Virus record (IMG/VR): IMGVR_UViG_3300004807_000027
Coordinates: 1 to 55,595 of that record
Origin: a virus
Length of the DNA: 55,595 bases
Strand: one strand, 5' to 3'
Part shown: in pieces, positions 18,282 through 24,828 of the stretch
Position numbering within the stretch: position 1 is the stretch's first letter
Layout: each line of letters begins with the position of its first letter
Program-made: the position numbers and the translations under genes
Notes under the pieces: model-generated
Databases searched by the model: none
What the model was told of the DNA's origin: nothing
The model's input: only the letters and a program-made list of their open reading frames with translations

Positions 18282-18761
18282 TTAGCTTTTTGGTAAAACG
18301 TTATTAGTTGTAACGACTAGTACAGGCTCTTTAGTTTTTACTGATATATTATAAGGCTTAAAGAACTTGTTGCTAACATTTGCTAAAGCTTGACCAATAG
18401 AAGATACAGGATATTTGTTACCTTTCTTAGAAGCATTAAAGTTATATGCACTCTTTTTAATACCATCCATTACAGCAGTCACATCTTCATCTTCTGGTAT
18501 TTGCAAGACCCAGCCAACTAAGTCTTTAGTAATAAGACCGGTGGTATCAGAAACAACAATTACGTATTGCTTTTTTACTTTTGGTGCTTCATCGCCTTCT
18601 GAATCAGTACCGGTATCTTCGGCAACTTCGGATGTTTCATTAAGAGCTACAGTTGCTTCATTTAAAGCAGCAAGCACTTGTTCAATGACTTCTTTATCTT
18701 GAACGATTTGTTCAAGGGCGTGTTTGACCGTATCAAGTTGGACGTATTCTTCTTTGCTCAT
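18282..18761 (-). CDS. Unknown protein with an acidic linker
   Basis: Encodes 159 residues from the ATG at 18761 (MSKEEYVQ). A longer frame to 18833 exists, but it would run over the start of the divergent gene at 18822. The N-terminal 45 residues are helical and coiled-coil-like, followed by an acidic linker rich in Asp, Glu, Thr and Ser, then a beta/alpha domain (QYVIVVSDTTGL, DLVGWVLQIPEDEDV). I do not recognise a family. It is followed after 1 nt by the small MSGKG protein gene, so both are probably one transcript divergent from the gene at 18822. Confidence 0.65.
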   Translation of the reverse strand: MSKEEYVQLDTVKHALEQIVQDKEVIEQVLAALNEATVALNETSEVAEDTGTDSEGDEAPKVKKQYVIVVSDTTGLITKDLVGWVLQIPEDEDVTAVMDGIKKSAYNFNASKKGNKYPVSSIGQALANVSNKFFKPYNISVKTKEPVLVVTTNNVLPKS

Positions 18762-18821
18762 ATTGTTGTATATGTTATATGTTATTTTAAATAAATCAAG
18801 TAAGTATAGTAAACGAATCTT

Positions 18822-19058
18822 ATGAAATTTCAAGCTTTAATGGAAAACTATGGTATGTTAAAACAGGAAAAAAGACTGTTTTATCCACGTAATTTTAACT
18901 TATCCGAAAAGTTCTTAAAAGCTCTTAAAGAAGAACTTCTATTACAAGAACAATCCGGAATCGTACCAGAGAAGTTTGCACAAAAACTAAACAGAGCTTT
19001 ACAGTTTCATATAACTGAGCATAAAAGTCAAGCTTTAAAAAAGAAGACAGTTGCATAA
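18822..19058 (+). CDS. Small unknown protein (78 aa)
   Basis: Encodes a basic, helical protein of 78 residues rich in Lys, Leu and Gln, with no recognised motif. It is transcribed away from the gene at 18282-18761 across a 60-bp AT-rich gap and is followed after 24 nt by an oxygenase gene on the same strand, so the two probably share a transcript that ends at the 19.7-kb terminator. No Shine-Dalgarno sequence precedes it. The call rests on frame, position and composition. Confidence 0.55.
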   Translation: MKFQALMENYGMLKQEKRLFYPRNFNLSEKFLKALKEELLLQEQSGIVPEKFAQKLNRALQFHITEHKSQALKKKTVA

Positions 19059-19082
19059 AGATAAAAGTTTTTAAGTATTTGT

Positions 19083-19700
19083 ATGGCTTTTAAAGACGAC
19101 GGATACGAAACATATCGTAGAATAGTAGATCCTGAAGTACTAGAATTACTATCTAATCAGGTACAGTTGTATCGAGATTGGGTATATGCTACTCAAAAAA
19201 CAGATAAAAACGATAAGTTTGCATTTAAAGATGGTATGGTAGAAAATAGTTTTACTATCAACTCTGACACATCTTTAATAGCAAACGGTACTTTTATATT
19301 TGAAGGTTTATTGCAAATGCTTAAACCTAAGATGGAAAAACTAACAGGCTTAGAGTTATTACCAACTTATGCCTGTTCTCGTATCTATTATCCAGGAGCA
19401 GTAATGGCTAGACATGTTGATAGGCCATCTTGTGAAATATCTGCTACATTATGTGTAGAGCTTAATGGAGATATTTGGCCTATATGGGTACAGAACAAAC
19501 AAAAAACAAACATACCAGTTTACCTTAAAGCTGGTGATATGTTAGTTTATAGAGGCCTGGATATACCTCATTGGCGTAATGCTTATACTGAAGGTACCAA
19601 ACAAATACAGGTCTTTATGCATTATGTAGACAAGAACGGCCCTTATGCTAATTTTGCATACGATGGACGTACACAATTAGGTGTAGCTTACGGTTATTAA
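19083..19700 (+). CDS. 2OG-Fe(II) oxygenase superfamily protein A
   Basis: Encodes 205 residues with a double-stranded beta-helix pattern. The iron ligands appear to be His111 and Asp113 (ARHVDRPSCEISATL) and a distal His163 (GLDIPHWRN), and Lys or Arg residues downstream (GTKQIQVF) could bind 2-oxoglutarate. YACSRIYYPGAVM precedes the metal site, as in small phage and bacterial hydroxylases. Such enzymes hydroxylate protein side chains, nucleic acid bases or small molecules; the substrate here is unknown. It is followed by a strong terminator. The start lies 3 nt after TAAGTATTT, a motif seen at other plus-strand starts. Confidence 0.75.
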   Translation: MAFKDDGYETYRRIVDPEVLELLSNQVQLYRDWVYATQKTDKNDKFAFKDGMVENSFTINSDTSLIANGTFIFEGLLQMLKPKMEKLTGLELLPTYACSRIYYPGAVMARHVDRPSCEISATLCVELNGDIWPIWVQNKQKTNIPVYLKAGDMLVYRGLDIPHWRNAYTEGTKQIQVFMHYVDKNGPYANFAYDGRTQLGVAYGY

Positions 19701-19708
19701 CAATAAAA

Positions 19709-19732
19709 AACCCCTTACCGAAGTAAGGGGTT
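19709..19732. terminator. Bidirectional rho-independent terminator
   Basis: AACCCCTTAC and GTAAGGGGTT form a perfect 10-bp stem with a CGAA tetraloop. A-runs lie on the left and a T-rich tract on the right, so it can stop transcripts of the oxygenase gene (+) and of the beta-barrel gene (-), which converge here. Confidence 0.95.
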
Positions 19733-19755
19733 AATTGTTTAAGTATTTGTATAAC

Positions 19756-20523
19756 TTAGAATTTGTAGGAATAACCTACTGTGTAACCTGTTACTTGAGT
19801 TGCTGAACTTGTAATATCGCCGCGTTGAACGAATAAGTCAGCTTCTAAGCTCTTCCAAGCAAGACCAAGACCTGCATCTGCATACTTCTTGTTTAGCTTA
19901 AGAGCAGCAATTGTTGGTGCGCCTGGATCATTGAAACCAAGACCGAAAGCTGGAACAACTTTTAAGCCATAACCAACACCTAATGGTAGGCGTAGATTTG
20001 CTTCGTAGTTGTTGCTACGATTCTTTGAGTCATTAAGAGCGATGCCATCCCATACAACGGTACCACCAAAGAGCTTACCATCTAATTTAACAAATGGTAA
20101 TGTGTCATTGGATAGTCCACCAACTAAGGTTTCTGTACCTTGAGCGTGACGGAGTTGAGCACCTAATGTAAGGTTAGCAAGACCTGATGTGAAAACGTAA
20201 CCAGCTGTTAAATAAGTACGCTTTAAACCGGAAGCATCTGTGCTTGCAGTTGTAACTGATTTACCAGCTACAGTAGCGGTACTGTATTTCGTTAAACCGT
20301 TATAACGGCTGAACGTTTCAACAGCTAGATCAACGCTATATACATCAAGACCAACACCAGCAGTAATATAATTTGTGCCAGTTACTACGCCTTGTTCAAT
20401 AAGCTTAGAATCAAAACCAGCATTTACGCTAACACCTTTAACAGGTGATAACACTGTCTCTGTTTGAGCAACAGCTGCTGTGGTTAATGATACTAATGCG
20501 AGGAATGTTAATAGTTTCTTCAT
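19756..20523 (-). CDS. Secreted outer-membrane beta-barrel (porin-like) protein
   Basis: Encodes 255 residues. The N-terminus has a clear Sec signal peptide: MKK, a hydrophobic core LLTFLALVSLTTA and a signal peptidase I site AVA before Gln20. The mature part alternates polar and hydrophobic residues with many Gly and aromatic residues, like transmembrane beta-strands (NYITAGVGLDVYSVDLAVETF), and ends in GYTVGYSYKF with a C-terminal Phe, the usual signal for outer-membrane assembly. This looks like a bacterial outer-membrane protein carried by the phage, perhaps for altering the host surface or blocking superinfection. TATAAATA ends 6 nt before the ATG, and a strong terminator follows the gene. 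Confidence 0.8.
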   Translation of the reverse strand: MKKLLTFLALVSLTTAAVAQTETVLSPVKGVSVNAGFDSKLIEQGVVTGTNYITAGVGLDVYSVDLAVETFSRYNGLTKYSTATVAGKSVTTASTDASGLKRTYLTAGYVFTSGLANLTLGAQLRHAQGTETLVGGLSNDTLPFVKLDGKLFGGTVVWDGIALNDSKNRSNNYEANLRLPLGVGYGLKVVPAFGLGFNDPGAPTIAALKLNKKYADAGLGLAWKSLEADLFVQRGDITSSATQVTGYTVGYSYKF

Positions 20524-20529
20524 ACTCTA

Positions 20530-20537
20530 TATTTATA
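20530..20537 (-). promoter_or_regulatory. T4-late-type promoter octamer TATAAATA
   Basis: An exact TATAAATA on the minus strand ends 6 nt before the ATG of the beta-barrel gene. T4-type late promoters have only this -10 element. Confidence 0.5.
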
Positions 20538-20591
20538 TATTATTGCCAAAAAATATATACGTTTATTTGTTTTTTTTTGTAAAACGGATTT

Positions 20592-21227
20592 TTATAAAAA
20601 GCTCGGGCCCTTTTGTCCCTGCTTGATTCCCATAACTTTACGCACTAAAAGTTTAACATAGAAATAAATTGTTAAACCAATTGACGGTAATAAAAGTTTA
20701 TTACAGTCACCGATTACTTTGCTTGATCCAATACGATATACTACATTTAGTTTTCTACCTGTTTCGTGCTTAGCTTGGGTCAAATCAACAGTACTAGAAC
20801 TATAATCCTGATCCGACCAGTTATCTACAAGTATATCTGCATTTAACCTATTGCCAGCGCCTTTTAAAGTGCCTCTAATACTAACACTACAACCACCCTT
20901 TACACTAAAAATTTGATTGCCTACACCGGGGGTAGAGTTACCAAACACTCCTTCAAGTACTGCTGAGACTTTATTATTGGCATCTACTGCGTTTTCGCTA
21001 GCTTGATCTACTACTAAACCTGAAAGATTAATAATAGCGCTATCAGCTAATTTAAGAATACTTGCAAAAGAAGTCGGGTTGGAAGGCAAAAATGCCGTAC
21101 TATTATCTGTAGGGGCAGATACCTGTACGATATCTGGACTACCAGCACTTAATGACCAAGCGCATGTGCCTTGAGTGTTGCATGCATACGAAAGATAATT
21201 GATATCTATTGATGTTGATTTGCTCAT
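20592..21227 (-). CDS. Unknown protein with C-terminal membrane segment
   Basis: Encodes 211 residues from the ATG at 21227 (MSKSTSIDINYL); a longer frame to 21272 would run into the tRNA-Glu gene. The first 165 residues are Ser, Asn and Val rich and beta-like, containing CNTQGTCAWSLSAG and a repeated Val/Ile strand pattern, with four cysteines. Near the C-terminus LLLPSIGLTIYFYVKLLVRK looks like one transmembrane helix followed by a basic end, so it may be anchored in the inner membrane by its tail. No family is recognised. It lies downstream of tRNA-Glu and is probably on the same transcript. Confidence 0.6.
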   Translation of the reverse strand: MSKSTSIDINYLSYACNTQGTCAWSLSAGSPDIVQVSAPTDNSTAFLPSNPTSFASILKLADSAIINLSGLVVDQASENAVDANNKVSAVLEGVFGNSTPGVGNQIFSVKGGCSVSIRGTLKGAGNRLNADILVDNWSDQDYSSSTVDLTQAKHETGRKLNVVYRIGSSKVIGDCNKLLLPSIGLTIYFYVKLLVRKVMGIKQGQKGPSFL

Positions 21228-21260
21228 AATAAGATTATTTACTTTAATATTCAAAAAAAA

Positions 21261-21335
21261 TGGTACCCCCACCCGGATTCGAACCGGGATGCCCGCAGTG
21301 AAAGTGCGGTAGACTAACCGTTATCCTATGAGGGC
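21261..21335 (-). tRNA. tRNA-Glu (anticodon TTC), copy 1
   Basis: A full cloverleaf can be drawn: acceptor GCCCTCA with TGGGGGT, anticodon stem CCGCA/TGCGG with loop CTTTCAC, and T-arm CCCGG-TTCGAAT-CCGGG. CCA is encoded at the 3' end and eight T residues follow it. The 5' end is 3 nt from the stop of the upstream gene. Confidence 0.95.
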
Positions 21336-21338
21336 GTG

Positions 21339-21974
21339 TTAAACTGCATCAGCTAACCTAGCAGGCATATCAAAGCATAGCCAGGTGATTAATATAGTTT
21401 TATCACTAGTAATAGGCATATGTCCTTTGTGTACGTATGGAAAACCAGCTGGGTGTATTACAAGAGTACCCTTTTTAGGTTTAACCTTTAAACCTGCATA
21501 TAAAAATTCAGTTTCTCCGCCTTCCTCTACATCGTTTAAATATACTAGTATGGCAAAAAACCTTTTGCAGGATCTATATCCCATTATTTCATGATGCCAA
21601 GCATTGTAGTGACCTTCTCCTTGTTTGTATCTTTGTACTTGTAAAACATCAAATACAGTAGGAGAATTAAAATTATTCATGCCTGACCATTTGTCTTGAT
21701 CAGGAAAGCTCGTTGCATATTTGTTGATATTTGTGTTGAACATATCACAAATTTTATCATTTAAACTTTTAATAGCTGGGGTGTTACTATAATTTAAAAG
21801 GTTTAAATCTATGGAGTTTTTTACGTTTAAATTGTTTGTACCGCGACCGGAAAAGCCTTGATACGTTTCTCCTTCAAGTGCTGCAGTTTCATAAAGTTGC
21901 AATATAGTGTCGCAAAGATCATCTGGAAAGGCATTAGGTATAACCCCAATTGTATCTTGTAATGTTAAGCTCAT
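21339..21974 (-). CDS. 2OG-Fe(II) oxygenase (prolyl-4-hydroxylase-like) B
   Basis: Encodes 211 residues from the ATG at 21974; an upstream in-frame ATG at 22007 is less likely because TATAAATA ends 5 nt before 21974. The core has LQVQRYKQGEGHYNAWHHEI, with an HxE-type metal pair (His127 and Glu129), then FAILVYLNDVEEGGETEF and GTLVIHPAGFPYVHKG with the distal His182, and Lys192 as the probable 2-oxoglutarate anchor. This is the pattern of P4H-type phage oxygenases. The substrate is unknown. The downstream tRNA-Glu begins 3 nt after its stop, so message and tRNA are probably processed from one transcript. Confidence 0.85.
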   Translation of the reverse strand: MSLTLQDTIGVIPNAFPDDLCDTILQLYETAALEGETYQGFSGRGTNNLNVKNSIDLNLLNYSNTPAIKSLNDKICDMFNTNINKYATSFPDQDKWSGMNNFNSPTVFDVLQVQRYKQGEGHYNAWHHEIMGYRSCKRFFAILVYLNDVEEGGETEFLYAGLKVKPKKGTLVIHPAGFPYVHKGHMPITSDKTILITWLCFDMPARLADAV

Positions 21975-21979
21975 AAATG

Positions 21980-21987
21980 TATTTATA
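21980..21987 (-). promoter_or_regulatory. T4-late-type promoter octamer TATAAATA
   Basis: An exact TATAAATA on the minus strand ends 5 nt before the chosen ATG of the oxygenase gene at 21974 and supports that start. Confidence 0.5.
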
Positions 21988-22013
21988 GCTGCATTAAGAT
22001 TTGTCAATAAAGA

Positions 22014-22039
22014 ACCCAGTATAGTTTTCTATACTGGGT
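22014..22039 (-). terminator. Hairpin terminator
   Basis: ACCCAGTATAG (22014-22024) and CTATACTGGGT (22029-22039) form a perfect 11-bp stem with a 4-nt loop. It lies 24 nt past the end of the small minus-strand gene at 22064 and is followed on that strand by TCTTTATTG, a weak T-tract. Confidence 0.75.
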
Positions 22040-22063
22040 ATTGTTTGCTACTAACTTATAGTA

Positions 22064-22249
22064 TTAAAACAAGTGTTGATGTGGGGCTGAAATAGCGTCT
22101 TTCCACGCTTTTTTAAACCCTACCCAAAACTTTTTAACACTTTTAATGAACTCTGTCTTTGTCTTACTGTTTCCTATCTTATAGTCCTCGTACGCGAGTC
22201 TAACAAGACCACCAACAGCAAGATAACTTGTTACGATTAATACTTGCAT
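22064..22249 (-). CDS. Small membrane-associated protein (61 aa)
   Basis: Encodes 61 residues. The N-terminus VLIVTSYLAVGGLVRLAYED is hydrophobic enough for a membrane segment, and the rest is basic with many Lys and Trp residues (KKFWVGFKKAWKD), which could lie on the inner face of the membrane. No family is recognised. A clear hairpin terminator follows the stop, which supports the gene being real. A weak point is the lack of an obvious ribosome binding site. Confidence 0.5.
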   Translation of the reverse strand: MQVLIVTSYLAVGGLVRLAYEDYKIGNSKTKTEFIKSVKKFWVGFKKAWKDAISAPHQHLF

Positions 22250-22453
22250 ATGTGTTGTTGTTTTGTTTAGAACCGCAGCCCGGGGGCTTTGGTTGTTATG
22301 CTGGATAATGTCACCAGCACAAATACTTACTCGTTATTTTCATATAATAATGAAAATATCCATAGGAATAAACTATCACTTCTATTTGGATTAAAGATAG
22401 TTGTCCGTCCTGGACTCAAACCAAGAGATCTACTAACTGAGCTACACAACAAA
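22250..22453. other. Non-coding stretch with hairpins and a tRNA-like remnant
   Basis: No convincing gene is present. A GC-rich spot at 22277-22288 (AGCCC/GGGCT) stands out in AT-rich DNA. TGCTGG/CCAGCA (22299-22304 and 22314-22319) and TATTTTCAT/ATGAAAATA (22335-22343 and 22350-22358) are perfect stems. The tRNA-like piece at 22401-22450 is listed separately. Confidence 0.6.
22401..22450 (-). pseudogene. tRNA-like remnant lacking one arm
   Basis: On the minus strand the 50-nt piece reads like a tRNA 5' part: GTTGTGTAGCTCAGTTAGTA includes the A-box and D-arm. The next stem-loop CTTGG-TTTGAGT-CCAGG can be read as an anticodon arm (TGA, Ser) or as a T-arm (GGTTTGAGTCC), and ACAAC at the end can pair with the first five bases GTTGT. 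A complete cloverleaf cannot be drawn and no CCA follows. It is probably a deleted tRNA gene; a split or unusual tRNA is less likely. Confidence 0.55.
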
Positions 22454-23050
22454 TTAAAACTTTATCATACTATAAATTAAATTATTAGCCTGTTCTATTG
22501 TTGTAATTCTATTCGTTTTAATTAATTTTCTAATATTTTCAACATAAAGTTTTACATTATTAAAACTCACATTTTTATACATCATTGGTATATGATCTAC
22601 TTTTATACCGTGCTTGTTTAAAATTCTAGTGGTAATCATTTGAGACCACCTGTCAGCAGTATTTTCGATAGAGAGGAGCTTTTTAGCGGCTTCATCGGCT
22701 GATATGTTGTCTAAAAATATATCAGCTGCTATGTCTTCCCCGTACTTTGAATATTGTTTTTGATGAGCTAATTCGTGAAATACAACATACAAAGCATATG
22801 TTATATTCCTATTTAATAAAATTTGAGTATTAATAATACATTTATCATGTTTAGATATACCTAAGGCGCCTCTTAAAGGCTCAAAAGCTATACTGGGACA
22901 TTTAGTGGAAAGTATAACACTTTTTATATCTTCCATAATGTTTTGATATTGCGGAAATGTAATTTGTAAATCAGCAATAAAATTATCTACACCTTCTGTG
23001 GTTTGGTTATCTTGCAGTCTAGCTTCTGTGTAGTATTGCTTAAAATTCAT
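22454..23050 (-). CDS. HExxH putative zinc metallopeptidase
   Basis: Encodes 198 residues from the second of two adjacent ATG codons (23050; the other is 23053). CATAAATA ends 5 nt before 23050. The long open frame upstream runs through tRNA-Glu and is not coding. The motif VVFHELAHQKQY gives His92, Glu93 and His96, the zinc-site pattern of many metallopeptidases; Glu129 in LSIENTADRW could be the third ligand. The rest is helical. The family is not recognised further. The start lies directly behind the CCA end of tRNA-Glu copy 2, so its message is probably released from a tmRNA-tRNA-mRNA transcript. Confidence 0.65.
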   Translation of the reverse strand: MNFKQYYTEARLQDNQTTEGVDNFIADLQITFPQYQNIMEDIKSVILSTKCPSIAFEPLRGALGISKHDKCIINTQILLNRNITYALYVVFHELAHQKQYSKYGEDIAADIFLDNISADEAAKKLLSIENTADRWSQMITTRILNKHGIKVDHIPMMYKNVSFNNVKLYVENIRKLIKTNRITTIEQANNLIYSMIKF

Positions 23051-23061
23051 CATAATATTTA

Positions 23062-23136
23062 TGGTACCCCCACCCGGATTCGAACCGGGATGCCCGCAGT
23101 GAAAGTGCGGTAGACTAACTATTATCCTATGAGGGC
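23062..23136 (-). tRNA. tRNA-Glu (anticodon TTC), copy 2
   Basis: Identical to copy 1 at 21261 except for two bases in the D-loop. All stems, the CTTTCAC anticodon loop and the encoded CCA are kept. It lies 6 nt after the 3' end of the tmRNA gene and just before the metallopeptidase gene. Confidence 0.95.
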
Positions 23137-23142
23137 ATAAAG

Positions 23143-23523
23143 TGGTGGACCTGAGGGGAGTTGCACCCCTGTGTTCCGTAACGTTCTTACCAGTTTCTAC
23201 AAGCTTAGCACTATTAATAAAATGTATAACCATAGTGCTGATATACAAGTTGTTTGGTAGTGTTCCTGCTATTCTACTACCATTGAATAGTCAGTCTCGC
23301 TGAATGACGGTTATAATATATAGCGAGAATCTATACTACAACCGATCGCTGATTAAGCAGCGAGTGCGAAGCTTTCGCTAAAGGAAAGAGATTCTTTCAC
23401 AGAAGCTACTGCGTTCTTGAGGCTTTGAATGATGCCGTTTGTTTTTGTGTTAGTTTATAAAGGATCTAACAATCCTGCTTGCTTCTAGTACATCTGCCAC
23501 AGAGTCGAATCTGGTACAGGCCC
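23143..23523 (-). ncRNA. ssrA: Transfer-messenger RNA (tmRNA)
   Basis: A one-piece tmRNA of 381 nt. The 5' end GGGCCTG pairs with CAGGTCC before an encoded ACCA. CCAGATTCGACTC near the 5' end matches the conserved tmRNA 5' region (TGGATTCGAC in E. coli), and AGGGG-TGCAACT-CCCCT is the T-arm. The tag frame ends at TAA (23355-23353), which sits in a CGCTG/CAGCG hairpin as in other tmRNAs. The frame encodes ...SFSESFALAA, with the degradation signal ALAA at the end. Reading back, 28 codons from AAC at 23439 are open, longer than the usual tag of about ten residues. tmRNA rescues stalled ribosomes with SmpB; no smpB gene is in this window. Confidence 0.93.
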
Positions 23524-23567
23524 AAAAATGTTGTCAAATAACGTAATATTTATTAAAGTTGATAATT

Positions 23568-23599
23568 AAAGGTATTATTTAAATAATATATATACCTTT
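23568..23599. promoter_or_regulatory. Dyad in the tmRNA/oxygenase divergent promoter region
   Basis: AAAGGTAT (23568-23575) and ATACCTTT (23592-23599) are inverted repeats with the AT palindrome TATTTAAATA between them. The right arm touches the ATG at 23600. TATATATA ends 5 nt before that ATG. It lies in the 76-nt gap between tmRNA (-) and an oxygenase gene (+), so it may be an operator or a paired promoter. Confidence 0.45.
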
Positions 23600-24238
23600 A
23601 TGAATATATCAAGAGCAAAACACATGTTAGTTGTAAGCGATTTTATCACTACACTAGAAAGAAATTTTGTTAAAAGCCTTGCTCTTGAAGATAAGTGGTC
23701 AGAAGAAAAAAACAATAGAAATGATGAACAGGGTAGATGGTACCGTTGGAGATCGTTGCAAGATATGTATTTGGGTAAAGAAACGGATTATAGAGCTAAA
23801 TACGTAAAAGAAATACAGGATAGAGCTGTAACGTTAGTACAAGAGCAATTTCCAGAATTAGGTAAGTTAAAGGTCAATTGGTGTGGGGTAAGTGCTCAGA
23901 CTGCACCGTTTGTGTATCACGCAGATTGTGAGTACCCTGAGGTAGAAAGTGAACGAGATTTAGGTATGCCAGAAGCAACAGGTTACAATACGTATAAAAA
24001 ACCAACAAGCAAATGGATACCTAATTATGTACCTACCCGAGTGTATACAAGTGTTATATATTTAAACGACAATTTTAATGGTGGTGAAACCATAATGCCG
24101 GATCATGCTTTTGATGTAAAACCAGTAAACGGTCTTTTATTTGGTTTTCCTTGCGATCGTAACTATATACACGGGGTTAGACCTACTACTAATGGTATTC
24201 GTTATGCTTTTACGTCTTGGTACGAAAAGGACGTTTAA
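23600..24238 (+). CDS. 2OG-Fe(II) oxygenase (prolyl-4-hydroxylase-like) C
   Basis: Encodes 212 residues. The P4H pattern is clear: VYHADCEYP with His107 and Asp109, then TSVIYLNDNFNGGETIMPD, the buried strand VKPVNGLLFGFPCD, the distal His191 in NYIHGVRP and Arg201 (GIRYAFTSWY) as the 2-oxoglutarate anchor. It is the only plus-strand gene between 19.7 kb and the right end, and its stop overlaps the end of the convergent glycosyltransferase gene by 4 nt. The substrate is unknown; phages often carry several such enzymes. Confidence 0.85.
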   Translation: MNISRAKHMLVVSDFITTLERNFVKSLALEDKWSEEKNNRNDEQGRWYRWRSLQDMYLGKETDYRAKYVKEIQDRAVTLVQEQFPELGKLKVNWCGVSAQTAPFVYHADCEYPEVESERDLGMPEATGYNTYKKPTSKWIPNYVPTRVYTSVIYLNDNFNGGETIMPDHAFDVKPVNGLLFGFPCDRNYIHGVRPTTNGIRYAFTSWYEKDV

Positions 24239-24807
24239 ACAGGAAAGATTTCTGTTTGCGCGTTGTAGTAACTAGCTACTACGTATAGTATTATCACGCC
24301 TCTATAGGCTTCTAGTGTTTTTATACGCATCTCTGCTGCAAAGTGACCATCTCCTCTATACACTAACCAGTACCTTAAATTACTTACTGCACTTCTACGT
24401 ACTAAAAATTGAGCTTGATCAATTTTCATTACTGCTATACTTTCTACGTTTTCAATAGTTCTTACACCATTTTTTAACTGTTGACTTACAACAAGCATGT
24501 CGTTACCCGGTACTTGAGTGTGTGGTACCACGAAAGTAAAGTTTTCGTGCATTAAATTATCATCATCTAGGGCATATACCCACTGACCGGTATCTTCTAC
24601 TTTATCATAATAGTGGTTAACACCGGAATGCATTGGCATTCCATCTTCTTTGATTAGCACTGTGGTGTTTTTATAATTCGTTACATCAACGTCTTTTTTA
24701 GTTGTAACAATATACCAATGACACTCTATATTAAGTTTTTCAATAGACTTGTAAATTCTATTCAAAAAAACAGGAGTTCTTGTATAAGCTGTAACAATGT
24801 GAATCAT
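24235..24807 (-). CDS. Putative glycosyltransferase, GT-A type
   Basis: Encodes 190 residues. The N-terminus MIHIVTAYTRTPVFLNRIYK is a nucleotide-binding strand-loop-helix, and WVYALDDDNLMHENF (about residues 75-89) has the DxD metal motif of GT-A enzymes. It is shorter than usual (most are 230-300 residues), so it may be a minimal catalytic domain. Its start is preceded by AATAAATA ending 5 nt before the ATG. It follows a sulfotransferase gene and a methyltransferase gene on the same strand, which together suggest decoration of a glycan. Confidence 0.65.
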   Translation of the reverse strand: MIHIVTAYTRTPVFLNRIYKSIEKLNIECHWYIVTTKKDVDVTNYKNTTVLIKEDGMPMHSGVNHYYDKVEDTGQWVYALDDDNLMHENFTFVVPHTQVPGNDMLVVSQQLKNGVRTIENVESIAVMKIDQAQFLVRRSAVSNLRYWLVYRGDGHFAAEMRIKTLEAYRGVIILYVVASYYNAQTEIFPV

Positions 24808-24828
24808 AAAACTATTTATTTTTATAAA

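Noticed and set aside
22289-22480. Plus-strand open frame of 63 codons
   Set aside because: It crosses the tRNA-like remnant, has no composition of a real protein and has no start signal.
21261-23136. The two tRNA-Glu copies as attachment sites of an integrated element
   Set aside because: No integrase or excisionase is present, and the DNA between the copies looks like ordinary phage accessory genes, so prophage-style integration is not supported.
23051-23248. N-terminal extension of the metallopeptidase frame
   Set aside because: The extra codons run through tRNA-Glu copy 2 and into tmRNA; the octamer and the adjacent ATG codons at 23050 and 23053 mark the real start.
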